From the NCBI RefSeq assembly GCF_015624425.1, contig NZ_CP049919.1:5704001-5768000 (forward strand): DNA of 64,000 bases, given 5' to 3'. Below, in pieces: positions 45,250 through 51,984 of this stretch. This stretch comes from Roseateles sp. DAIF2 (GTDB lineage Bacteria; Pseudomonadota; Gammaproteobacteria; Burkholderiales; Burkholderiaceae_C). The notes under the pieces were generated by a model. The model had not been told where the DNA came from, did not search any database, and worked only from the letters and a program-made list of their open reading frames with translations. A program made the translations under genes and the position numbers. The stretch's first letter is position 1, and each line of letters begins with the position of its first letter.

Positions 45250-46203
45250 ATGACCAGCCACAACACCTTCGCGCGGGTTTTCAGGGAGGGGCAGCTCTCG
45301 ATCGGCCTGTCCCTGCCGCTGCTCGGCCGCGGCCGGACGGTGGCGGATTTCCATGAGCAGTTGGCGCTGGCCCGGCTGGCCGACCGGCTCGGCTATGCCG
45401 CGCTGTGGGTGCGCGATGTGCCGCTGAACAGCGCCGGCTATGCCGATCCGGTCGGGCATCTGGATCCCTGGGTGCTGCTGGGCGCGCTGGCCGGCCAGAC
45501 CGAGCGCATCGCGCTGATCAGCGGCGCCATCGTGCTGCCCCTGCGCCACCCGCTGCACATCGCCAAGGGCGCCATCTCGACCCAGCTGCTGTCGCGCGAG
45601 CGCTTCATCCTGGGCCTGGGCTCCGGCGACCGGCCGCAGGAATACGCGGCCTTCGGCCGGAACGGCGAGGAGCGGCGCGAGCTGTTCCGCCGACATTGGG
45701 CGACCGTGGCCGCGGCGGTCGCCGAGCAACCCGCGCGCGTCGTGCCGGACCTGCCGGCGCCGGACGGCGACACCGGCAGCTTCTCGCTGCTGCCGGCCCT
45801 GCCGGGGCCGCTGCCGCTGCTGGCCGTCGGCTCGGGCGGGCAGAGCGTGGACTGGATCGCGCGCAACGCCGGCGGCTGGATCACCTACCACCGCGAGCCG
45901 CAGGACCAGCAGGCCCGCCATCGGCTGTGGCGCAGCGCGGTGGAGCGCGCCGCGCCGGGCGAGTTCCGCGCCTTCGGCACCGCGATGCGGCTGGAGCTGG
46001 ACGCCGACCCGCGGGCCCCGGCCCGCCCGATCCCGCTGGGCTATGCCACCGGCCGGCTGGGCCTGGCCGCGATCCTGCGCGAGATGCGCGCCGGCGGCAC
46101 CCACCATGTCGCGCTGGGCCTGCAGGACGACGGCCGCCCGCTGGCCGAGCAGCTGGAGGAGCTCGCCCGCGAACTGCTGCCGGAGTTCCACACGCAAGGC
46201 TGA
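45250..46203 (+). CDS. LLM-class (luciferase-like) oxidoreductase
   Basis: A 317-aa flavin-dependent TIM-barrel enzyme of the bacterial luciferase-like family (YAALWVRDVPLNS, RIALISGAIVLPLRHPLHIAKGA, ERFILGLGSGDRPQEYAAFG). It most resembles the small LLM subfamily TIGR03571, whose substrates are unknown. An in-frame ATG at 45229 is a possible alternative start. The AraC gene lies divergently upstream. Confidence 0.85.
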   Translation: MTSHNTFARVFREGQLSIGLSLPLLGRGRTVADFHEQLALARLADRLGYAALWVRDVPLNSAGYADPVGHLDPWVLLGALAGQTERIALISGAIVLPLRHPLHIAKGAISTQLLSRERFILGLGSGDRPQEYAAFGRNGEERRELFRRHWATVAAAVAEQPARVVPDLPAPDGDTGSFSLLPALPGPLPLLAVGSGGQSVDWIARNAGGWITYHREPQDQQARHRLWRSAVERAAPGEFRAFGTAMRLELDADPRAPARPIPLGYATGRLGLAAILREMRAGGTHHVALGLQDDGRPLAEQLEELARELLPEFHTQG

Positions 46204-46221
46204 GGCAGCGGAGGCTCGCCA

Positions 46222-46593
46222 TCAGAGTTCGTCGCGCGACATCGCGATCTCCACCCGGGCCGCCTGCAGCACATGGGCCATCGGCGGGCAGGCCTTGCTG
46301 ACGCCGACCTCGACGCTGGCGATCGGCGGATAGGCGCCGAGCAGGCCGCGCGCGATGTCCTCCGCCAGCGCCTCGACCGTCTGGAACTTGCGGGCGCCGG
46401 AGATCCGGGCGACATCGTCGGCCAGCCGGTCGTAGCCGATCGAGCGCTCGAGCCGGTCGTCGCGGTGCGACCGGACCTCGGCGAGATGGCAGCGGACGTC
46501 GAACAGGAAACGCTGCCCCAGCCGGCGCTCCTCCTCGTACAGGCCGTGATGACCGAATAGTTGCAGACCCTGGATCGAGATCGATGTGCGCAT
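46222..46593 (-). CDS. folB: Dihydroneopterin aldolase
   Basis: A 123-aa FolB that cleaves dihydroneopterin in folate synthesis. The substrate-binding segment (LFGHHGLYEEERRLGQRF) and the catalytic Lys near the C terminus (VSKACPP) are present, and the length is normal. The start is ATG 46593 (MRTSISIQGL), eight codons inside the open frame. It is convergent with the LLM gene. Confidence 0.9.
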   Translation of the reverse strand: MRTSISIQGLQLFGHHGLYEEERRLGQRFLFDVRCHLAEVRSHRDDRLERSIGYDRLADDVARISGARKFQTVEALAEDIARGLLGAYPPIASVEVGVSKACPPMAHVLQAARVEIAMSRDEL

Positions 46594-46737
46594 GCCGTGC
46601 CGCTCCCTGCTTGGCAAAGATGTGAGTGGGGTGATCGTGATGCCCAGGCGAGCGGCGGCCGGGATCGCACTCCACGGTGGGGCTCCACCTCGCGTCGCCA
46701 GTCATGCGATCCGGCCGGCATCGTACAGTCGCCGGCC

Positions 46738-47379
46738 ATGAGCCTGCGCTACCTCACCCTCCCCGTCACGCCCTTCGCCCAGAACTGCTCCCTGCTGTGG
46801 TGCGACCAGACCCTGGACGCCGCGGTGGTCGATCCCGGCGGCGAGCTGCCGCGCCTGCTGGCCGCCGTCGCCGAGCAGGGGCTGGCACTGAAGGCGATCT
46901 GGCTGACCCATGCCCATATCGACCATGCCGGCGGCGCCGGCCAGCTGGCGCGCGAGCAGGGCCTGCCGATCATCGGCCCGCACCCGGGCGACCAGTTCTG
47001 GATCGACGGCCTGCCGCAGCAGAGCGCGATGTTCCGCTTCCCGCCGGCCGAGGGCTTCACGCCGACGCGCTGGCTGCAGGACGGCGACACGCTGCAGATC
47101 GGCCACGAGACCCTGGCCGTGCGCCATTGCCCCGGCCACACGCCGGGCCATGTGGTGTTCCACTCGGCCGCGGCGCAGCGCTGCTTCGTCGGCGACGTAC
47201 TGTTCGCCGGCAGCATCGGCCGCACCGATTTCCCCGGCGGCGACCATGCGACCCTGATCGCCTCGATCACCGAGCGGCTCTGGCCGATGGGCGACGAGAC
47301 GGTCTTCATCCCCGGCCATGGCCCGGAGAGCAGCTTCGGCCGCGAGCGGCGCAGCAACCCCTACCTGCGCAATACCTGA
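46738..47379 (+). CDS. MBL-fold hydrolase, GloB/YcbL-like
   Basis: A 213-aa metallo-beta-lactamase-fold protein of glyoxalase II type: metal motif THAHIDHAGG, then CPGHTPGH, GDVLFAGSIGRTDFPGGD and IPGHGPES supply all metal ligands. It is shorter than GloB and lacks its C-terminal domain, so hydrolysis of a thioester is likely but the substrate is unknown. Confidence 0.9.
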   Translation: MSLRYLTLPVTPFAQNCSLLWCDQTLDAAVVDPGGELPRLLAAVAEQGLALKAIWLTHAHIDHAGGAGQLAREQGLPIIGPHPGDQFWIDGLPQQSAMFRFPPAEGFTPTRWLQDGDTLQIGHETLAVRHCPGHTPGHVVFHSAAAQRCFVGDVLFAGSIGRTDFPGGDHATLIASITERLWPMGDETVFIPGHGPESSFGRERRSNPYLRNT

Positions 47380-47397
47380 GCCGCGCCCGGGCGGCAA

Positions 47398-47434
47398 GGT
47401 GAATTCTTCACAAAAGCCGCCCGCAAGATTCACC
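47398..47434. promoter_or_regulatory. Inverted repeat upstream of the LuxR-type gene
   Basis: GGTGAAT (47398-47404) and ATTCACC (47428-47434) are perfect complements 23 bases apart. The left arm also lies in the smaller palindrome GTGAA-TTC-TTCAC (47399-47411). Lying about 90-120 bases before the LuxR-type start, it could be an operator. Confidence 0.3.
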
Positions 47435-47516
47435 GCCGCCGCGCGGGGCGTCTCCCTATGCTTGGTGACAGTACGGTTTGTTACTTCCGTCCTCACCACC
47501 GCACAGGGAGCCCATC

Positions 47517-48161
47517 ATGATGGACATCGCCACCGCCTCGCCGAGCCCCGAATTCCGCCGCGAACGCCGCGCCGCGGCCTCACTGAGCAGCCATTGGCTG
47601 GGGCTGGTGCTGGAGGAACTGGACTACGGCGTGCTGCTGCTGAACCAGCGCGGCGCGGTGCTGCACAGCAACCGCGCCGCCCGCCAGACCATGGACGCGC
47701 AGTACCCGCTGCAGCTGCTGGGCGGCCAGCTGCGCGCCCGCAGCGCCAAGGACATCAAGCCGCTGTACGAGGCCCTGGCCCAGGCCGAGGGCGAGGGCCG
47801 GCGCTGCCTGCTGCGCCTGGGCGAGGGCAGCGAGCAGGCCAATGTGGTGGTGGTGCCGCTGAATCGCGATGTCGAGCAGGCCGCGGTGCTGCTGGTGCTG
47901 GAGCGGCGCCAGCTCTGCGGCGCGCTGGCCGCGCAATGGTTCGCGCTGCGCTACGGCCTGACCCCGGCCGAGACCGAGGTGCTGAAGGCGCTCAGCGATG
48001 GCCATGAGCCCAGCAGCGTCGCGCAGAGCCAGGGGGTGGCGATCTCGACGGTGCGCACCCAGATCCAGAGCATCCGCGCCAAGTCCGGCGCCCCCAGCAT
48101 CCGCGAGCTGCTGCGCCAGCTGGCGGTGCTGCCGCCGCTGATGTCCGCCCTGTACAACTGA
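47517..48161 (+). CDS. LuxR-type HTH regulator with PAS-like N terminus
   Basis: A 214-aa regulator. Residues about 28-130 look like a PAS fold (LEELDYGVLLLNQRGAVLHSNRAA) and the C terminus is a LuxR/GerE helix-turn-helix (LTPAETEVLKALSDG ... VAISTVRTQIQSIRAKSG). A GGGAG sequence six bases before the ATG supports the start. The target is unknown. Confidence 0.85.
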   Translation: MMDIATASPSPEFRRERRAAASLSSHWLGLVLEELDYGVLLLNQRGAVLHSNRAARQTMDAQYPLQLLGGQLRARSAKDIKPLYEALAQAEGEGRRCLLRLGEGSEQANVVVVPLNRDVEQAAVLLVLERRQLCGALAAQWFALRYGLTPAETEVLKALSDGHEPSSVAQSQGVAISTVRTQIQSIRAKSGAPSIRELLRQLAVLPPLMSALYN

Positions 48162-48242
48162 CACTGACGCGCCGACTTACATCCTCTAACATGTGGCGCT
48201 TCGAACGGCCCCCTCCCCGGGCCGTCGGCCTGGAGAGCGCCC

Positions 48243-48878
48243 ATGGACACGTCCGCCGTTCTTGCGCCGATCCTCGAGCCCGCCCTGGCGGGCCTGCCCG
48301 CCCCGCTGGCCGAACTGGCCGCGCGCGGCCTGGCGCGCAGCTATCGCAAGGGCACCCTGCTGATCGAGGAGGGCACGCAGGGCGACTGCATCTACCTGGT
48401 GCTGTCGGGCCGGCTGCGCGCCTTCGGCTGCGACGCCCGCGGCCGCGAGGTCACCTATGGCAGCTACGGCGCCGGCGACTACGTCGGCGAGATGAGCCTG
48501 GACGGCGGCCCGCGCTCGGCCAGCGTGATCACCGAGGAGCCGAGCCGCTGCGTGATGCTGACGCGCGAATCGATCCTGGCCCATATCGCCCAGCACCCCG
48601 AATTCGCGCTGGACCTGCTGACCCGCGTAATCCGGCGCGCCCGCGCGGCCACCTTGTCGACCAAGCAGCTGGCGCTCAACGATGTCTACGGCCGGCTGAA
48701 GGCCCTGCTGGAAAGCGCGCCGGACGAGCGCCTGACGCACCAGGCGATGGCGCAGCGCCTGGGCTGCTCGCGCGAGATGGTCTCCAAGCTGATCAAGGAC
48801 CTGGAGCTGGGCGAATACCTGGCACGCGCCGGCACCGGGCGCTACCAGCTGCTGCGGCCGCTGCCCGGGCGCTGGTGA
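48243..48878 (+). CDS. Crp/Fnr-family transcriptional regulator
   Basis: A 211-aa regulator with a cyclic-nucleotide-binding-like domain (about residues 20-130, GTLLIEEGTQGDCIYLVLSGRLRAF, YVGEMSLDGGPRSASV) and a winged helix (MAQRLGCSREMVSKLIKDLELGEYL). The RSASV segment and the GEMS motif fit cAMP-binding Crp members. It lacks the N-terminal Fe-S cysteines of Fnr. Confidence 0.9.
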   Translation: MDTSAVLAPILEPALAGLPAPLAELAARGLARSYRKGTLLIEEGTQGDCIYLVLSGRLRAFGCDARGREVTYGSYGAGDYVGEMSLDGGPRSASVITEEPSRCVMLTRESILAHIAQHPEFALDLLTRVIRRARAATLSTKQLALNDVYGRLKALLESAPDERLTHQAMAQRLGCSREMVSKLIKDLELGEYLARAGTGRYQLLRPLPGRW

Positions 48879-48891
48879 GCCGGCGGCGCCG

Positions 48892-49854
48892 TCAGCCGCG
48901 CTTGGCCGCCGGCAGCGGCGGCGCGACCTCGTAGCGGCGCGCCGGCTTCTCGGCGCGCGCGTACAGGCCCTCGACCTTGGGCAGGTTGGCCTGGATGTCG
49001 CGGATCCGGCTCGGGCCGGCCGGGTGGGTGGACAGCCATTGCGGCGGCGCGCCCTTGCTGGCCTCGCCCATTTTCTGCCACAGGCTGACGCCGGCCGCCG
49101 GGTTGTAGCCGGCGCGCGCGGCCAGCTCCATGCCGACCAGATCCGCCTCGCTCTCGTCCTCGCGGCCGAACTTCAGGGTCAGCAGCTGGCTGCCCATGCT
49201 CAGCACCGCGTCGCCGACATTGCCCAGGCCCAGCAGGCCGGACAGCAGGTTGGCGCCGACGCGGGTCGCGGTGGTCTTGGCCATGCGCTCGCGCGCATGT
49301 TCGCGCAGCGCATGGGCCACCTCATGGCCCATGATGGTCGCGACCTCGTCGTCGCTCAGCTTCAGCTTCTCGAGGATGCCGTAATAGAAGGCGATCTTGC
49401 CGCCCGGCATGCAGAAGGCGTTCAGCTGGGCGCTGCCCAGCAGGTTGACCTCCCAGCGCCACTGGCGCGCGCGCGGGTTCCAGCCGTAGGAATGCGGAAT
49501 GATGCGTTCGGCGATCGCACGCAGGCGCTGCAGCTGCGGGTTGCCGTCCGGCGCCAGCCCGTTCTGCTGGCGCGCCTGGGCCATCATCTGCTGGTACTGC
49601 TGCGCGCCGGCCTGCTCGACCTGCTCGGCCGGCACCAGCTTGGAAATGCTGCTCTGCGACCCGACCTCGACGCCCTCGCGGGCCCAGGCCGGCAGCGCCG
49701 CGCCCAGCGCTCCGGCGCCCAGCAGACCGGTGAACAGGCGGCGGCGCGGCGCGGCAACGCCCTCGCAGGCGCGGCAGGCGCAACGGCCGAAACCATAGGC
49801 GGGTTCATAGGGCAGGCGCAGATCGTCGTGGCAGCGGAAGTCGTCGTGATGCAT
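48892..49854 (-). CDS. M48-family metalloprotease with Cys-rich N terminus
   Basis: A 320-aa peptidase with the zinc motif HEVAH (His177-Glu178-His181) and the third-ligand helix SEADLVG, typical of periplasmic M48 proteases such as BepA/LoiP. The export signal is twin-arginine-like (RRRLFTG, 37-43, then a hydrophobic stretch ending LPAWA). It is preceded by an odd 36-residue n-region carrying Cys8, Cys25, Cys27 and Cys30 (CACRAC). The frame continues upstream, and the ATG 49854 is the best start. It is divergent from the flavin reductase. Confidence 0.88.
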   Translation of the reverse strand: MHHDDFRCHDDLRLPYEPAYGFGRCACRACEGVAAPRRRLFTGLLGAGALGAALPAWAREGVEVGSQSSISKLVPAEQVEQAGAQQYQQMMAQARQQNGLAPDGNPQLQRLRAIAERIIPHSYGWNPRARQWRWEVNLLGSAQLNAFCMPGGKIAFYYGILEKLKLSDDEVATIMGHEVAHALREHARERMAKTTATRVGANLLSGLLGLGNVGDAVLSMGSQLLTLKFGREDESEADLVGMELAARAGYNPAAGVSLWQKMGEASKGAPPQWLSTHPAGPSRIRDIQANLPKVEGLYARAEKPARRYEVAPPLPAAKRG

Positions 49855-49900
49855 GCCCGTATTCTGAGCCAGATCAATGACCTGACCGACAATAGCGCCC

Positions 49901-50413
49901 ATGGTCACGCCTCCCACGCCCGTTGCGGGCGCCCATTTCGACACGCAGCAGTTCCGCGCCGCCCTGGGCATGTTCGCCACCGGCGTCACCATCGTCACCG
50001 CGCGCGGCCCGGACGGCACCCTGGTCGGGCTGACCGCCAATTCCTTCAACTCGGTCTCGCTGTCGCCGCCGCTGGTGCTGTGGAGCCTGGCGCGCAGCGC
50101 CGCCTCGATGGCGGTGTTCAGCCGCGGCTCGCATTACGCGATCAATATCCTGGCCGCCGACCAGAAGGCGCTGGCCCAGCGCTTCGCGACCCGCGACATC
50201 GACCGTTTCGCCGGCGTGGCTTGGCGCGAGGGCGCCGGCGGCGCGCCGGTGCTGGAGGGCGTGGCCGCGGTGTTCGAATGCGCCAACCGCAGCCGCTACG
50301 AAGAGGGCGACCATGTCATCTTCGTCGGCGAGGTCGAGAGCTGCGAGGCCCAGCCGCAGGCCCAGCCGCTGCTCTTCCACGGTGGGCGGTATTACACGGA
50401 ATTGCCGATTTGA
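49901..50413 (+). CDS. Flavin reductase-like domain protein
   Basis: A 170-aa protein of the FMN-binding flavin reductase family (FRAALGMFATGVTIVTARG, GLTANSFNSVSLSPPLVLWSL, FAVNIL-like YAINILAADQ), which supplies reduced flavin to monooxygenases. A two-component monooxygenase partner is not adjacent; the LLM enzyme 4 kb away is a possible client. Confidence 0.9.
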   Translation: MVTPPTPVAGAHFDTQQFRAALGMFATGVTIVTARGPDGTLVGLTANSFNSVSLSPPLVLWSLARSAASMAVFSRGSHYAINILAADQKALAQRFATRDIDRFAGVAWREGAGGAPVLEGVAAVFECANRSRYEEGDHVIFVGEVESCEAQPQAQPLLFHGGRYYTELPI

Positions 50414-50548
50414 TGGGCCTTGCGGCCCGATTTCGACGCAGACCGTTACGCAAGAGCCGATCCGGAAACGCCTGGAAACGACCGGGCTCGGGACAATTTC
50501 GTACGGGCGCCAGCCGGCAACGATCGGCAGCCCGCGAAAGGTCCCAAG

Positions 50549-50962
50549 ATGTTGCTCACCTGTTCCCATTGCCAAGCCCGAAACCATGTGCCCGAGGCCG
50601 CTGCGCGGCTCGACCCCAGCTGTGAACGCTGTGCCCGACCGCTGCTCAGCGGCGAGGTGCTGGAGCTGACCGAGGCGAACTTCGACGCGGTCGTCGCCGG
50701 CAGCGAGCTGCCGGTGCTGGTCGACTTCTGGGCCCCCTGGAGCGGCCCGGCCCGCATGATGGAGCCGCAGCTGAACCAGGCCGCCAGGCAGCTGAAGGGC
50801 CTCGCGCTGATGGTCAAGGTCAACAGCGACGCCAACCCCCGCCTGGCCCAGCGCTTCGCGATCCGCGCGATCCCAACCCTGGCCCAGCTGCGCGCCGGCC
50901 AGGAGGTGCAGCGCATCAGCGGTGCGCTGCAGGCGCCGCAGATCCTGGAGTGGATCCAGTAG
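50549..50962 (+). CDS. Thioredoxin-2-like protein without active-site cysteines
   Basis: A 137-aa protein with the TrxC layout: an N-terminal zinc finger (Cys5, Cys8, Cys25, Cys28) and a thioredoxin fold (VLVDFWAPW, cis-Pro109 in IRAIPTL). The redox motif WCGPC is WSGPA here (Ser65, Ala68; codons AGC and GCC), so it cannot be a dithiol oxidoreductase. It may keep a chaperone or scaffold role. The ATG 50549 gives the standard TrxC start (LLTCSHC). Confidence 0.88.
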   Translation: MLLTCSHCQARNHVPEAAARLDPSCERCARPLLSGEVLELTEANFDAVVAGSELPVLVDFWAPWSGPARMMEPQLNQAARQLKGLALMVKVNSDANPRLAQRFAIRAIPTLAQLRAGQEVQRISGALQAPQILEWIQ

Positions 50963-50974
50963 GGCTGCGCCCTC

Positions 50975-51392
50975 AGGCGCGCCCGGCCGGGAAGGCCTGC
51001 GGCGCGACTATCGCCAGGCGCCAGCGCCAGGCTCGCCAGCAGCACCTGACGCAGGCGCTGCACATGGCCGGGCATCAGTCGGGCCAGCTGCGGATGGTTC
51101 TGCTGCAGCACGCTGGAACACAGCGCCATCCAGCCGCCCAGCAGCACGATGCCGCCGCTCACCGCCAGCGCCAGCCCCGGCCGCGCCAGGGCGGAGAGCC
51201 ATAGCAGCAGCGGCAGGCCCGCCAGCAGCCCCCCACCTCCAGCAGGCTGTAGGCCTTGGAGATCGTCATCGGGTGCACCGCCCGCAGCTGGGCCTGCTCG
51301 CGCACCGAGGGGATTTCCTGACCCGCCACCAGCTGGCGGTAGATCGGTTCGCTGGCGCCGGTGTTGACGCTGAAATGCAGGGCATCTGTCAT
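50975..51392 (-). pseudogene. Decayed GntR regulator joined to membrane-protein remnant
   Basis: The minus frame from 51392 starts like YtrA-type GntR regulators (MTDALHFSVNTGASEPIYRQ) and keeps the recognition helix (VHPMTISKAYSLLE), but about 15 residues are missing between YRQLV and AGQEIPSVRE and the reading frame shifts after LLEVGG. In the other frame the sequence continues as hydrophobic membrane protein (GLLAGLPLLLWLSALARPG and GIVLLGGWMALCSS) to about 50990. This looks like a deletion that fused the regulator to the permease of a former GntR-ABC operon. The 51393-51414 operator survives. Confidence 0.7.
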
Positions 51393-51414
51393 GTGTACCA
51401 GTACAGCAGTACAC
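51393..51414. promoter_or_regulatory. GntR-type operator palindrome
   Basis: GTGTAC and GTACAC (51393-51398, 51409-51414) are perfect complements 10 bases apart, with another GTAC in between, immediately upstream of the decayed GntR start. This fits an autoregulatory site of YtrA-like regulators. Confidence 0.5.
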
Positions 51415-51546
51415 CTAGGTAGCAGGCGTCAAGCATGCCGATCGTCATGACCTGACAGGTCATCGACGCGCAGCGCGGGTTTGCGCACAGTAGCGCTCAA
51501 CGCAAACAGGTTTCTTCCTCACCCACTCAACCACCGGAGCCTCACC

Positions 51547-51966
51547 ATGAGATCGATCCTGCCCTCGCCGTTCCTGAAGTTCGCGCTGATCGCCGATGCC
51601 GTCGTCGGCGCCGCGATGGCGGCCCTGCAGCTGCTGTTCGCCAAGGAGCTGGCGGCACCGCTGGGCCTGCCGGCCGAGCTGCTGACCGGCACCGGCCTGT
51701 TCCTGGTCGCCTATGTCGCGCTGCTGCTGGTGATGGCCAGCCGGGCCCGCCTGTGGGCGGCGCTGGTGCAGTTCGTCGTGATCGGCAATGTCGGCTGGGC
51801 GCTGGGCTGCGCCGGGCTGATGCTGGGCGGCGGTGCGACCGCCCTGGGCCTGGCCTTTCTGGTCGTGCATATCGCCGGCGTGCTGAGTTTCGCCACGCTG
51901 GAGCAGATCGGCCTGCGCCGCTCCGCCCCGGCGGGCGGTGCGGCCCGCACGGCCGTGGCCTTCTGA
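51547..51966 (+). CDS. Small four-helix membrane protein
   Basis: A 139-aa protein with four predicted transmembrane helices (first: FALIADAVVGAAMAALQLLF). It is not recognised beyond the general look of small DoxX/SRPBCC-neighbour membrane proteins in proteobacteria. The start is ATG 51547 after a CCGGAG sequence (51535). It is convergent with the PAS-GGDEF gene. Confidence 0.7.
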   Translation: MRSILPSPFLKFALIADAVVGAAMAALQLLFAKELAAPLGLPAELLTGTGLFLVAYVALLLVMASRARLWAALVQFVVIGNVGWALGCAGLMLGGGATALGLAFLVVHIAGVLSFATLEQIGLRRSAPAGGAARTAVAF

Positions 51967-51984
51967 TGCAGCAGGCAGGCCGGC

